From: Variovorax paradoxus
GTDB taxonomy: Bacteria > Pseudomonadota > Gammaproteobacteria > Burkholderiales > Burkholderiaceae_C
Direction of reading: 5' to 3'
NCBI RefSeq assembly: GCF_000834655.1
Contig: NZ_JXQQ01000098.1
Location: 1-46,436 of the forward strand
DNA length: 46,436 nucleotides
Shown: positions 17,378 to 26,911 of the stretch, one piece after another
Position numbering within the stretch: position 1 is the first letter of the stretch
How the letters are laid out: the number at the start of each line of letters is the position of its first letter
Made by a program: the position numbers and the translations under genes
The notes under the pieces: generated by a model
The model's database searches: none
What the model saw: only the letters and a program-made list of their open reading frames with translations
What the model was told of the DNA's origin: nothing

Positions 17378-20300
17378 TCAGAAGTCCGCGCAACCGTTGC
17401 GCTTCTCCGTGTCCACGCAACTCGAGAGGTTCGGCCGCGAGCGCACGCGCGACCATTCGCGCGCGAGGATGTCGCCGCCTTGCGATGCGCGATCGCCTTC
17501 GAGCGCGCCGGTCGCAAAGCACATCGGCGGCGGCCCCATGTTGCGGTCGTACAGCCAGGTGGACGGCAGGTCGCGCAGCACGTCCGGCCGCGGCAGGTTG
17601 GGCAGCGTGGACACCTGGAGCGTCCCCGGCACCACGTTGACCGCATAGCCCTCGGCCGACGTGAAGCTGCCGGTGATCGGATAGCTCCCCGGCAGGCTCG
17701 CCGGGGTGGCCGTCGTTCCGGCGGCGCCGTTGAAGCCCGCGCCCGTGTCGCCCAGGATCAGCCCGCCGATCACGTAGCCGAAGAACGGATTCGCCGCGCC
17801 GAACGGCCGGCTCGCATTGTTGATGACCACCGTGGCCACCGGCTGCTGCGCGTAGATGAAGTGGTTGTCGCCCGGCGACACGCTCACCGTGCACAGCCCC
17901 GAGTAGGCGCAGTGGTAGAGGTTGGGCAGGAGGCCCGAGCCGCGCAGGCCGCCGCGGCTCTCGCCAATCCAGGTGTCGGCCCACACGCGCCACGGCGCGC
18001 CGCCGAGCGAGTAGCTGCCCAGGTTCTGGAAGCGCGAGGCCGCCACGAAGTCGGCGCCGTTGGCGCTCGTCACGTTGGCGCCCAGCAGCAGGTCGCCCGA
18101 GAGCGTGCGCACGAACACCGTGTCGGCCGCCATCGAGGTGGCCGAGGCCACCTGCGGCGCATTGCCCGCGGCGTCGTAGCCGGTGACCGAGACCGAACCG
18201 AGCTGCACGGTGTCCACGTCGACGTAGCGGAAGGCCCCTGCCGCGCCGCCGCCCACCGTTGCCGCGCTCACGTTGTTCGCCGCCGTGTCGAGCAGCACGC
18301 TGCCGCCCGTGGAACGCGCCATCAACGTGCCGGCCGTGATGGGCGCCGCCGCCGTCTGCGTGATGTTGCCGCGGGAGAGCAGGCCGACCTTCGACGCCGT
18401 GACCGCACCGCCGAGGTTGATGTTGCCGCCGCCCTCGTTCTGCAGCGTCAGCGCCGAAGGCAGCGCGAGCGGCCCGACGACGTTGATGTCCGCCGCATGC
18501 GCATTGCTGCCCGCCACGATGGTGGGCGCATCGAGGCGCGTGAACTCGGCCGCCGACACCGCGAAGCCGTTGGCCGCCGTGCCGCCCAGCGTGATCGCGT
18601 TGCCCGTGCGGTCCACCGCGTTGCCTGCCGCGTCCACGCCGCCGGGGCGCAGGTTCAGCACGTTGCCTGCGCGCACGGTGCCATTGATCGCGAGCGCGTC
18701 GATGGAGCCGTCGTTGCTCGCGCGCAGCACCACGTTGTTGTTGCCGTCCACGCGTGCGCCGGTGGCAATGGCCAGGCCGGTGCCGTTGGCCCCCGACTCG
18801 CCCGCGACGTCGATGCTGCCCACGCCCAGCGTGGTGACCAGCGTGTTGGCCGCCAGCAGCACGCCGCCCGAGGTGGCGCTCGCGACGCCCGGCGTCACCA
18901 GGCCGCGGATGCTGATGTCGCCGTCGATGCTGCGCACCTGCGTGTTGGCCAGGCTGACGGACTGCACCGAGATCGGCCCCGTGCTGGCGTCGTTCACGCC
19001 GCTGCCGATGCCCAGGATCGAGATGTCGCCGCTGGTGGTGAGGATCTGGTTGGCCGGCCCGGTCGCATTCATGCGCACGCCCGCGCCGCCCGGCGCGGTG
19101 CCCGAGATCGACACGTCGCCCGTGCTGCTCTGGATCGTGACGCCGCTGAAATCGACCGTCGCGGTGAAACCCGAGAACGTCGGCGCAGCGCGCTTGCCCG
19201 TGATCTGCACGAAGCCGCCGGGGCCGGCATCGCCCAGCGCGGTGGTCCGCGTGTCGATGGTGGTGTTGGTCAGCTGGACCGCGGTGTTGAAGTTCGTGCC
19301 GTTGTCGGCATTCATCGTGACGTTGCCGCCGTTGGTGTTGATCGCGCCGTTGAAGAAGATCGCGCCGCCCTGCCCGCCCACGCCCGCGTTGAACACCACG
19401 TTGAGCGCACCGGCGTTGGACTGGATCTGGTTGTTGTTGAAAGCCGTGATGCCGTGCGCGGCGTCCAGCTGGAAAGTGAGCGGCGCGCCGCCCACCGAGC
19501 GCACGATGGCCGCGTCCTTGGCGAAGGTGATGGCGCCGTCGAACGCATTGCCGCCGGTGCCGGTGGTGATGGTCACGCTGGTGCCCTTGTCCAGCGCCGC
19601 GTTGATGTCGCCGTCCTGGATGACAGAGTTGGCCAGCGGATCGAAGGGGTTCCCGGTGAGGCTGCCTGCGGCGGTGCCGTGGGCGATGGTGATGTTGAAG
19701 GGGTCGATCAGCCACGAGCCGGCGTTGCCCGCGCCGCCCACGGGCACGGAGGTATCCACGCGCACGCCCGTCAGGTCGAAGTGCGGGGCCGATGTTTCGA
19801 CGAAGCCGCCGCTGCCGCCCGCCATGCCGCCGCGCGCCGAGAGCGCGCCATGGGCGCGCAGCGTGTCGCCCGCGATCACCTTCACGATGCCGCCGTTGCC
19901 GCTGCCCGTGGCATTGGCGTCCAGTTGGGCCGTGGCGCCCAGGGCCACGGAGCCGGTGCCGGCGATGTCGATGCTGCCGCCGCCGGCGGCGCCGCTCGCG
20001 TCCAGGCGAGCGACCACCACGTCGCCGTCTCCGAAATCGACGCCATCGACGAGCACGTTGCGCCCGCGCACCGAGATGCTGCCGCCCTTGCCGGTGCTGC
20101 TGGCCACCGAGACGAGGGCGTCGGCCGGCGGTTCGGCGGCGGCGGCGGAAGGCCCGGCATCGAGCGCGAGCCGATCCGAGAACGAGTTCACTCTCAGCAG
20201 GACGTCGGTGCCCTGGCCGTCGATGGCCACCGTGCCTCCGACGGCGCGAAGCGCCGAGGCGCTGCCGCCCCCGTTGCTCACCTGCACGCCCCAGGCCGAA

Positions 20301-22768
20301 CTGCCGTCGGGCGTGATGACGATGGCGCCGCCGGTGTCCAGGTTGGCGGTGAAGCCTTCGCCGCCCGCCTTGCCCGTGACGTCGATGCGCCGGCCGTTGC
20401 CCGCCGTGACGCTGCCGCCGATGAACACGCCGTTCGAGGTGCCCGCGAAACGGTTGGCGCCGGCGAATGCGGCGCTCTGGCGCATCGCGTCGAGGTTGCC
20501 GCCGGTGCCCTGGATGCGCACGTCGCCGCCCGCATCGACGGTGGCGTTGGTGCTGATGGACAGGCCCGTTTCGCCGAAGGTGCTGGCGACCGGCATGTCC
20601 GCGGTCCAGTCGGTGCCGCGGCCGATGAGCGTCACGTTGCCGCCCGTCGCCGCTACGGCGGTGTCGAAGCCCAGGGTGACGCCGTTCGCGCCGACGCCGC
20701 CCACGCCATCGACGCTCACCGTGCCGGTGCCGTCGGCCTTCACCTTGCTGGACCAGAGCGCGACGCCTTCGCTGGAGCCGAAAGTGGGGTTGGAGCCGTC
20801 GTTCGTCGAAACCCACGAGCGCCCCTGCCCGCGCAGGCTGACGATGCCGCCGGCGTTGGTGGCCAGCGTGCTGTCGCTCAGGTAGACGCCCGCGAGCCAT
20901 TGCTCGTCGGTATGCGATGCCGAGCCGCCGACCGCGCGCCCGTTGATGGCATCGCCCTGGCCGAAGAAGCGGATGTTGCCGCCGTTGGCGTCGATGGTCG
21001 CGCCCGACAGGCGGATCGCGCCCGCATAGTCGGTTTCGAAATTCGGGCTGATGCCGCCGACGGAGATCTGCGAGGGGTCCGCCGCGCGGGCCGCGATGGC
21101 ACCTGTCGAGTCGGCGTTGAAATCGACATGGAGCGCGCCCTGCTGCGACACGATCGACGAGCCACTGTCCATGAGGATGCTGCCGGCCGAATCGACCCGC
21201 AGCGTGGCGCTGCCGCCTTCCTGCTTGACCACCTGCACGTTCTCGCCGAAGCGCACGCCGCGCTGGTCGCCGATGGCGCCGCTCGCCAGCGTCACGTCGG
21301 TGCCGCGGCCGAGCGCGTTGCCGATGCTGCCCGCATGCACGCGCGCACCGGGCTCCAGGTCCGGAAAGGCCGGGTCGAACGCGGCGATGTCGGCCGCGCT
21401 GGCCACCTCGAGGCTGCCCGTGGGCGTGTCGATGTGCCAGCTGCCGTTGCCGCCGCCGTTCGCGCCGCCGCCGGCATCGACACGCGCGTTGCCGATGCGC
21501 AGGCCGTCGGCCTTGGTCGTGATCTCGCCGCCCTTGCCGCTGCCCGCGCCGCGCGCGCTCAGCTCGCCGAACACCTGCACGTGCGATTCGCGGGCCGGTG
21601 CGGCAACGCCGTCGGCCAGCACCTGGCCGCTTGCCGTGCCCACGTCGACGGTGCCGCCCGCGCCTTCGCCGGTCGCATTGGCGCGCAGCGTCGAGCCGGA
21701 GGAAAGCGCGACGTCGTAGCCGCGCACCGTGACCGTGCCGCCGCCGGCCTGTCCGCTGGCATCCAGGAGCGCCGGCGGGCCTTCGTTGGTGGCCTCCAGC
21801 TTGACCTGTCCCGCCGCGATGCGGATGGTGCCGCCGCGCTCGCCGGGCGCAGCGCCGGCGGCGTCGAGCGTGCCGCCGGTCATCGCGACCTGGTTGTCCT
21901 GCCCGCCGCCCAGGAAGATCTCGCCGTTGCGCGTGCCGATGCTGCGCGCGCGCACCGTGCCGGTCTGGTTGACCACCAGCTCGCCCGCGGTGACGGAGCT
22001 GCCGACGAGCGCCACGCGCCCACCGTCGGCCTGGATCGTGCCGCTGTTGCCCACGGCCGCGCTGGTGGCCATGGCGTCGGGCGCGATCACGAGGTTGGTG
22101 AGGCCGTCGCCCACGAGGTCCAGCGTGATCTTGCGGCCCGAGGCCAGCGCGACCGTGCCGCCGTCGGCCGTGATGGTGCCGGTGCTGCCGTTGCCGACCA
22201 CCGCGCCCATCAGCACCACCGGCCCGCCGCCGCTGGCGGTGATGCTGCCCTGGTTGCGCACCGCGGCCGAGTTGGCATCGGCGCGCTCGAAGGTGAGCTT
22301 GGTGGCGCCGTCCATGAAGCTCTTGTCGCTGGTCGTGAGCGCCAGCGTGGAGGCGATGAGGCCGCCCACGTTCACCGTCGCGCCCTGGCTGAACATCACG
22401 CCGTTGGGGTTGACCAGGATGACGCGGCCGTTGGCGTTGAGCTGGCCCGCGATGGTCGAGAGCTCGTTGCCGGTCACGCGGTTGAGCAGCACGCTGCTGG
22501 CGCTCGGCTGCACGATGTTGACCACGCCGCCCGCGCCGATCGAGAAGCTCTGCCAGCTGGCGATGCCGCGCGCGAGCGGCTGGTTGATGTTCATCACGCC
22601 GCCGCTCTGCGTCATCGTGACGCCGCCGAGGACGGGCACGAAGCCCTGGGGCAGCACCTGCGCGATGGCGGGCGAGAGACCCGCGCACAGGAGCGAGATC
22701 GCCAGGGGCCGCAGTTGCAGGCCGCGATGGTTGCGGGGCCGTTGGCGGGAGAGATTGCGTTGCTTCAT
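17378..22768 (-). CDS. Two-partner secretion exoprotein (TpsA, filamentous-haemagglutinin-like)
   Basis: A 1,796-residue secreted beta-helix protein. Start ATG 22768 lies two bases after the tpsB stop and opens a signal peptide (MKQRNLSRQRPRNHRGLQ, core PLAISLLCAGL, cleavage near AIAQ). The conserved TPS secretion domain follows, with NPNGVMFSQGATVNVGGLIAS from residue 120. A long Gly/Ala/Asn-rich body of haemagglutinin-type repeats (GGTV.., AASG..) fills most of the chain. An MBG-like domain lies near 1636-1723 (INNASRPFGAANPFFGYVI ... GSFTSAEGYAV). The end carries cysteines, including Cys1784 and Cys1793. There is no PT/VENN motif or toxin tip and no immunity gene, so it is not a CdiA. It is likely an adhesin or matrix protein exported by the TpsB next to it. 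Confidence 0.93.
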   Translation of the reverse strand: MKQRNLSRQRPRNHRGLQLRPLAISLLCAGLSPAIAQVLPQGFVPVLGGVTMTQSGGVMNINQPLARGIASWQSFSIGAGGVVNIVQPSASSVLLNRVTGNELSTIAGQLNANGRVILVNPNGVMFSQGATVNVGGLIASTLALTTSDKSFMDGATKLTFERADANSAAVRNQGSITASGGGPVVLMGAVVGNGSTGTITADGGTVALASGRKITLDLVGDGLTNLVIAPDAMATSAAVGNSGTIQADGGRVALVGSSVTAGELVVNQTGTVRARSIGTRNGEIFLGGGQDNQVAMTGGTLDAAGAAPGERGGTIRIAAGQVKLEATNEGPPALLDASGQAGGGTVTVRGYDVALSSGSTLRANATGEGAGGTVDVGTASGQVLADGVAAPARESHVQVFGELSARGAGSGKGGEITTKADGLRIGNARVDAGGGANGGGNGSWHIDTPTGSLEVASAADIAAFDPAFPDLEPGARVHAGSIGNALGRGTDVTLASGAIGDQRGVRFGENVQVVKQEGGSATLRVDSAGSILMDSGSSIVSQQGALHVDFNADSTGAIAARAADPSQISVGGISPNFETDYAGAIRLSGATIDANGGNIRFFGQGDAINGRAVGGSASHTDEQWLAGVYLSDSTLATNAGGIVSLRGQGRSWVSTNDGSNPTFGSSEGVALWSSKVKADGTGTVSVDGVGGVGANGVTLGFDTAVAATGGNVTLIGRGTDWTADMPVASTFGETGLSISTNATVDAGGDVRIQGTGGNLDAMRQSAAFAGANRFAGTSNGVFIGGSVTAGNGRRIDVTGKAGGEGFTANLDTGGAIVITPDGSSAWGVQVSNGGGSASALRAVGGTVAIDGQGTDVLLRVNSFSDRLALDAGPSAAAAEPPADALVSVASSTGKGGSISVRGRNVLVDGVDFGDGDVVVARLDASGAAGGGSIDIAGTGSVALGATAQLDANATGSGNGGIVKVIAGDTLRAHGALSARGGMAGGSGGFVETSAPHFDLTGVRVDTSVPVGGAGNAGSWLIDPFNITIAHGTAAGSLTGNPFDPLANSVIQDGDINAALDKGTSVTITTGTGGNAFDGAITFAKDAAIVRSVGGAPLTFQLDAAHGITAFNNNQIQSNAGALNVVFNAGVGGQGGAIFFNGAINTNGGNVTMNADNGTNFNTAVQLTNTTIDTRTTALGDAGPGGFVQITGKRAAPTFSGFTATVDFSGVTIQSSTGDVSISGTAPGGAGVRMNATGPANQILTTSGDISILGIGSGVNDASTGPISVQSVSLANTQVRSIDGDISIRGLVTPGVASATSGGVLLAANTLVTTLGVGSIDVAGESGANGTGLAIATGARVDGNNNVVLRASNDGSIDALAINGTVRAGNVLNLRPGGVDAAGNAVDRTGNAITLGGTAANGFAVSAAEFTRLDAPTIVAGSNAHAADINVVGPLALPSALTLQNEGGGNINLGGAVTASKVGLLSRGNITQTAAAPITAGTLMARSTGGSVLLDTAANNVSAATVGGGAAGAFRYVDVDTVQLGSVSVTGYDAAGNAPQVASATSMAADTVFVRTLSGDLLLGANVTSANGADFVAASRFQNLGSYSLGGAPWRVWADTWIGESRGGLRGSGLLPNLYHCAYSGLCTVSVSPGDNHFIYAQQPVATVVINNASRPFGAANPFFGYVIGGLILGDTGAGFNGAAGTTATPASLPGSYPITGSFTSAEGYAVNVVPGTLQVSTLPNLPRPDVLRDLPSTWLYDRNMGPPPMCFATGALEGDRASQGGDILAREWSRVRSRPNLSSCVDTEKRNGCADF

Positions 22769-22770
22769 GG

Positions 22771-24498
22771 TCAGAACGCCTTGATGAGCTGCACGTAGAG
22801 GCGCGGATTGCGCCCACCGCCGTCGGTCTGCGCCGGCGGCGTGCCGGCGCGCCAGGCGAGCGTGGCGTTGATCGAGAAATTGCCGGGCCGCGACCAGCTC
22901 ACCCCCACGCCGTAGCCGCGCAGGCTGTGGCTGTTGGCGCCGTCGAACACCGTGGGGTTGCGCACGATCTTTCCGTGCGCGGCGTCGTAGAAGAGGAAAG
23001 GCGTGAGCTCTTCGTTGAGCGACCAGCGCCACTCGACCGTGCCGATCACGCCCTGGTCCACCAGGAGCTCGCCCGAGGGGTACGCACGCACCGCGCGCGC
23101 GCCGCCGAGCGCGAGCTTCTCGGAGCCATCGAGGTTCTTGCTGGCCCACTGCCCGCCCACCGACAGGTACAGCGAATGGCGCGGCACGATGGCCTGCAGC
23201 CGCGAGAGCTGGAAGCTCAGCTTGGTGAAGCCGCCTTCGGTGTTGTGGCCGCCCAGGCTCTGGTCGGCCAGCCGGCTCTCGGGATCGCGGATCGAGAGGT
23301 CACCGTGGTAGAGCGTGCCCGAGCTCGCCCAGTAGCCGCCGCCGAACACCTCGTCGCGGCGCTCCCAGGTCCAGCCCGCGCTCAGGCCATGGATGCGCTT
23401 GCGCGAATTGGTGTTCGCGATGCCGACCTCGTCGATCAGGTCCTTGATGTCGGCACCCAGGCGCAGGAGCAGGTTCTGCTGGCGCTGGCGAATGAGCGGG
23501 TAGTTCAGCGAGAAGTCCAGCACGTTGGCGCGGCCGCGCGCCTCGTAGTCGGCGAACTGGCCGCCGAGCTCGTAGTTCACGCGCGCCAGGCCCACCCCGG
23601 CGCGCAGGCCGCTGGTGCCGATGGGCGCCTCGTACGCGATGCGGCCGAACTGCAGGTCGTTGCTGTCGGACACCATCAGGCGCATGTCCAGGTTGTCGCC
23701 GATGCCGAAGGGGCTCAGCCAGCGCGCGGTGCCGCCCACGCGATAGCGTCCCGACTCCTTGGTGCCGTGGTTGTCGGCCTCGGCCGTGAAGGCCCAGCGC
23801 GGCGCGGCCGCCACTTCGACCGAGAGGTCGGTGGTGCCGGGCGCCGTGCCCTCCTGCAGGCCCGACGACACCTTCACGCCGGGCTGGTCGGACAGCAGCA
23901 GCATCGAGCGTTCGTAGCCCTGCGCGCTGACCGCCTCGCCCGGCTGCAGCGGCGCGAGAAAGCCGCGCACGCGGGCTTCGCTCAGCGGCGCATCGGGCGC
24001 GACGACCACGTCGACCTTGCCCAGGCGCCCTTCGATCACGCTGATCTCGACGATGCCGTCGCGCACCGTCTGCACCGGCACCACGGCCTGCGCGAGGAAG
24101 TAGCCGCGCTCCTTGTAGCGCGCGGTGATCGCCTGCGCGAGCCCTTCGAGATCGCCCAGCGTGACGTCGCGGCCGATGTAGGGCGCGGTGATCGACTGCA
24201 GCTCTTCGTTGGTCAGCGCCTTCACGCCATTGAGGCGCAGGTCGTTGAGCCTGAACGTGGTGCCCGGCGGGCGCGGCGGCGCCGGCAGGCTCTGCGGCGC
24301 GACGGCGCCGGTGGCCTGCGCGAGCGGGCGGTCGCAGGTGCCGCACGGGTCCTTGGTGGGGAGCAGTTCGGTGGTGTCGGTGCCTGCCTCGGCCGCGTGG
24401 ATGCGTTGCGACGCAAGCAGCAAGGTGGCACTCACCAGCGCCGTGACCGCAAGCGCGATGGGCGTGGACCGTTGGCGAAAGCGCATCTCAGTGACCAT
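22771..24498 (-). CDS. TpsB outer-membrane transporter (ShlB/FhaC/HecB family)
   Basis: A 575-residue outer-membrane protein that exports the TpsA partner. Signal peptide: MVTEMRFRQRS, core PIALAVTALVSATLLLAS, cleavage near IHAAEA. Two POTRA domains follow (FRLNDLRLNGVKALTNEEL; TARYKERGYFLAQAVVPVQ; VEISVIEGRLGKVDVV), then a 16-strand-type barrel ending in Phe (LYVQLIKAF). The family VRGY-like loop motif appears as AVRAYPSGE. A CxxC pair (Cys52, Cys55) lies in the short mature segment before the first POTRA, unusual for this family. The open frame extends upstream to 24585, but those codons come from a dispersed repeat; ATG 24498 has an AAGAAG stretch before it. It sits between the CHAT gene and tpsA. 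Confidence 0.94.
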   Translation of the reverse strand: MVTEMRFRQRSTPIALAVTALVSATLLLASQRIHAAEAGTDTTELLPTKDPCGTCDRPLAQATGAVAPQSLPAPPRPPGTTFRLNDLRLNGVKALTNEELQSITAPYIGRDVTLGDLEGLAQAITARYKERGYFLAQAVVPVQTVRDGIVEISVIEGRLGKVDVVVAPDAPLSEARVRGFLAPLQPGEAVSAQGYERSMLLLSDQPGVKVSSGLQEGTAPGTTDLSVEVAAAPRWAFTAEADNHGTKESGRYRVGGTARWLSPFGIGDNLDMRLMVSDSNDLQFGRIAYEAPIGTSGLRAGVGLARVNYELGGQFADYEARGRANVLDFSLNYPLIRQRQQNLLLRLGADIKDLIDEVGIANTNSRKRIHGLSAGWTWERRDEVFGGGYWASSGTLYHGDLSIRDPESRLADQSLGGHNTEGGFTKLSFQLSRLQAIVPRHSLYLSVGGQWASKNLDGSEKLALGGARAVRAYPSGELLVDQGVIGTVEWRWSLNEELTPFLFYDAAHGKIVRNPTVFDGANSHSLRGYGVGVSWSRPGNFSINATLAWRAGTPPAQTDGGGRNPRLYVQLIKAF

Positions 24499-24519
24499 GG
24501 CAGTTCTTCTTTTTCGTGG

Positions 24520-24600
24520 GGGCCACCGCGCACGGCCGCCCGAAGCGGCCGGCCCGCCCCCGGCAGGGGGTAGGCGGACCGACACGAATTGCGGGGAGAC
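24520..24600 (-). repeat. Dispersed palindromic repeat, decayed copy B
   Basis: Contains ggcccgcccccggcaggggg followed by taggcggaccgacacgaatt, matching copies at 8941-9032 and 39835-40006 with more changes. It lies in the gap between the CHAT gene and tpsB and would form a hairpin in the shared mRNA. Confidence 0.65.
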
Positions 24601-24618
24601 TGGGGACGAGCAACATTT

Positions 24619-26757
24619 CTAGCTCCCGACCGTCAGGCGCCAGTTGCCGATCAGGTTGAACGGCGCCCAGAAGAAGGGATGAGACATCTTGGGATCCTTC
24701 AGCACGGCCAGTTGTCCGGCCTGCATGGCCTTCTGCAGGTCGCGGCCCTTGGAGAGCTCGCCGTAGAGCGTGCTCATGAGCACGGCGGTCGCGTCGTCCG
24801 ACACCGGCCAGAGCGAGGCGATCAGGCTGGAGCTGCCCGCCGAGAGGAACGAGCGCGTGAAGCCCAGCACCTCGTCGCCCTGCGCGATGCGCCCGAGCCC
24901 CGATTCGCAGGCCGAGAGCGTGACCAGCGCGGTGCCGTCCATCGGCAGGCCGAGGATCTCGTGCGCTTCCAGGAAGTTCTGCTTGCCGCCTTCGTTGGCC
25001 AGGAGGATGCGCGAGTACAGCGGATCGACCGCATCGGCCTCGGCGTGCGCGGCCACGTGCATCAGCGGCGAGCGCGCGGCCACGTCGCGGAACTGCGTCT
25101 TGGTGGCGGCCGCGCCCATGTACACGGTGTTGCGCGGGAAGAGCTGCGCGAGCTGCTTGACCTCGGTCTCGGCGCCCGGCAGGTCGTACTTGTCCTCGAT
25201 GCGCGGGTTGCCGAAGGCCACCAGCGAGGCGTTCACGCGCGGCGTGCGCTGCGCCAGCTGCACCGCGATGCTCATCGAGGGCGCCACCGACACCGGGTGC
25301 GTCTCGATCACGTAGCGGCCGTCGAGCCGCAGCGCCTGGAACGGCAAATAGTGCAGCGGGCCGTGCGGCACGATGACGAGGCGCTGCCCCGGCGCGAGGC
25401 CCAGCGGCCCGAGCAGCGCGGCGCCGAGCTTGTCGGCGTTGGTGATGGCGGTGCGGCGTCCGCGCACGATGGAGTTGCGGAAGGTCTCGACCAGCTCGTT
25501 GAGGTCGTCGCGCTTGACGGCCACCGTCTTCTCCTGAATGGCGCTCGGGCTCACCACCCACACCACCAGCCGGTCGGGCAGCGAGTGGAACTGCACCACG
25601 CGCTCGTCGGCGGCCAGCGTGCGCTGCAGCGTGGCGAGGTCGACAGTGCTGGTGGCCTGCTCGCTGATCTTCGCGCGGCCGCGCACCGCATCGAGCAGCG
25701 CGCGCGAGCGGCTGTGCTCGCTCACCTCGAAGGCGGCGCGCGCGTCGCCCGCATCGCTGTACACCGACACGCCGCGCTCGAACACCGATTGCAGGTCCGA
25801 GAACAGGCCCATCTTGAATTCTTCGCTGCGGAACTTGGCGCGCACCTTGTCCACGCCGCCGAGCGCCTGGCCCACGGCTTCGGCCGCGGCCTGCTTCTGG
25901 CCGAGCGCGATCTCGCTGCGCGCCACGCCGTCCCAGGCCCAGAGGCGGTAGTACTCGGTGTCGGCGCCGACCTGCCGCGCGGTGAGCGCGCGGTACATGT
26001 CGCGCGCCTCGGCCGGCTTGTTCTCGGCCAGGAGCAGGCGGGCGCGGGTGCGGTCCAGCTGCGCGGTGAGCGGGGCGTCCTTGGGCGCGGCCATGGTGCC
26101 CAGCACTTCGCGCGCCCTTGCGGCATCACCCGCTTCGATGAGCGCGTTGACCAGCGAGGCCTGCACCAGCGGCGCATAGCGCGGCGAGCTGTTGGCCAGC
26201 GCCTCGTCGTAGCTGATGACGGCGCCCGAGAAATCGCCGCGGCGCGTGCGCACGTCGCCCAGCACCTTCTGCACCGGACCCACCACCAGCTTGGGGTCGC
26301 GCGCCGGGTGCTTGAGCGCCTCGCGGGCGAACTCCTCGGCCTTTTCGAGCTGGCCCGAATAGCTGTAGACGATGGCCAGGTCGCGATTGGCCATGGCCAT
26401 GAGGTTCGGATCGCGCGTGGCGTTGGCCAGGTGCAGCGCCTTGCTCGCGGCGCGGATGCTCTGGCGGAACTCGCCGGCCTCGGCCAGCGCGACAGCCTGG
26501 CTGCAGTACTGGTAGCCCGAGAGCTTGACCGCGTCCTGCCCGTAGAGCACGGCCCCTTCGCTGGTCAGCGCCAGCAAGGTGTCGGTGTCTGCCAGCCGCG
26601 CCTGCTCCGCCTTGCTGGCGGCGGCCTCGGCCTGCGGCTGTGCTGATGCAGAAGGGCCGTAGCCCAGCAAAAGAACGCCAGCCAGACCGAGTGCGCTCGC
26701 GAAACCCGCACGGCAACGTGCAGGGCGCTCCCATCCCCAACTTGAAAACCACGCCAT
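24619..26757 (-). CDS. Exported TPR-CHAT domain protein (caspase-like peptidase)
   Basis: A 712-residue protein with an N-terminal signal peptide (WERPARCRAGFASALGLAGV, then LLLGYGPSASA before Gln), so it acts outside the cytoplasm. Residues ~50-330 are TPR-like helical repeats (FRQSIRAASKALHLANA, YSYSGQLEKAEEFAREAL, RRGDFSGAVISYDEAL). The C-terminal ~330 residues form a CHAT domain, related to caspases and separase: PHGPLHYLPFQALRLDG, catalytic His571 in MHVAAHAEAD and Cys617 in VTLSACESGLG, then FLSAGSSSLIASLWPVSD. Both catalytic residues are intact. It is the first gene of an operon with tpsB and tpsA, so a role in maturing or releasing the TpsA exoprotein, or in controlling the transporter, is plausible but inferred. 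Confidence 0.93.
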   Translation of the reverse strand: MAWFSSWGWERPARCRAGFASALGLAGVLLLGYGPSASAQPQAEAAASKAEQARLADTDTLLALTSEGAVLYGQDAVKLSGYQYCSQAVALAEAGEFRQSIRAASKALHLANATRDPNLMAMANRDLAIVYSYSGQLEKAEEFAREALKHPARDPKLVVGPVQKVLGDVRTRRGDFSGAVISYDEALANSSPRYAPLVQASLVNALIEAGDAARAREVLGTMAAPKDAPLTAQLDRTRARLLLAENKPAEARDMYRALTARQVGADTEYYRLWAWDGVARSEIALGQKQAAAEAVGQALGGVDKVRAKFRSEEFKMGLFSDLQSVFERGVSVYSDAGDARAAFEVSEHSRSRALLDAVRGRAKISEQATSTVDLATLQRTLAADERVVQFHSLPDRLVVWVVSPSAIQEKTVAVKRDDLNELVETFRNSIVRGRRTAITNADKLGAALLGPLGLAPGQRLVIVPHGPLHYLPFQALRLDGRYVIETHPVSVAPSMSIAVQLAQRTPRVNASLVAFGNPRIEDKYDLPGAETEVKQLAQLFPRNTVYMGAAATKTQFRDVAARSPLMHVAAHAEADAVDPLYSRILLANEGGKQNFLEAHEILGLPMDGTALVTLSACESGLGRIAQGDEVLGFTRSFLSAGSSSLIASLWPVSDDATAVLMSTLYGELSKGRDLQKAMQAGQLAVLKDPKMSHPFFWAPFNLIGNWRLTVGS

Positions 26758-26844
26758 TGGACCCCCGCACGCGGCCGGTGCATCTGCGGCTGCAGATGCT
26801 CGACGCCGCGGAAGTGCGCGCCGTTCAGGCCTCGTGGGGAAAGT

Positions 26845-26904
26845 CTAGGAGGGGGTACCTTCCGCGGCTATTCGCAATACGGTCTAGCGCAAAAGGACTA
26901 AGTC
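26845..26904 (-). promoter_or_regulatory. Candidate regulatory site upstream of the CHAT-tpsB-tpsA operon
   Basis: On the minus strand: gacttagtccttttgcgcta, a 25-base middle, then aaggtaccccctcctagac. Both outer words resemble those upstream of tssK (7793-7832) and the ctag-containing end lies at almost the same distance from the start codon (88 versus 85 bases). The distance between the two words differs by 19 bases, about two helical turns. Match made by eye. Confidence 0.3.
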
Positions 26905-26911
26905 ATGAAAA

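Noticed and set aside
18200..22400. Possible CRISPR or tandem DNA repeats in tpsA.
   Set aside because: The recurring words come from Gly/Ala/Asn-rich beta-helix codons; spacing and sequence vary and there are no spacer-like unique units or cas genes.
17378..22768. Contact-dependent inhibition toxin (CdiA).
   Set aside because: No VENN or similar pretoxin motif, no variable C-terminal toxin domain and no small immunity gene after it; the end is an MBG-like domain.
17480..22798. A very long open frame (over 1,700 codons) on the plus strand opposite tpsA.
   Set aside because: It mirrors the coding strand of a GC-rich repetitive gene, its translation is a low-complexity Ala/Arg/His mix with no domain, and tpsA has clear family motifs, a signal peptide and a partner.
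24619..26757. TPR-CHAT protein as a craspase (type III-E CRISPR) component.
   Set aside because: It has a signal peptide and sits with tpsB/tpsA; no gRAMP effector, guide array or other CRISPR gene is present.
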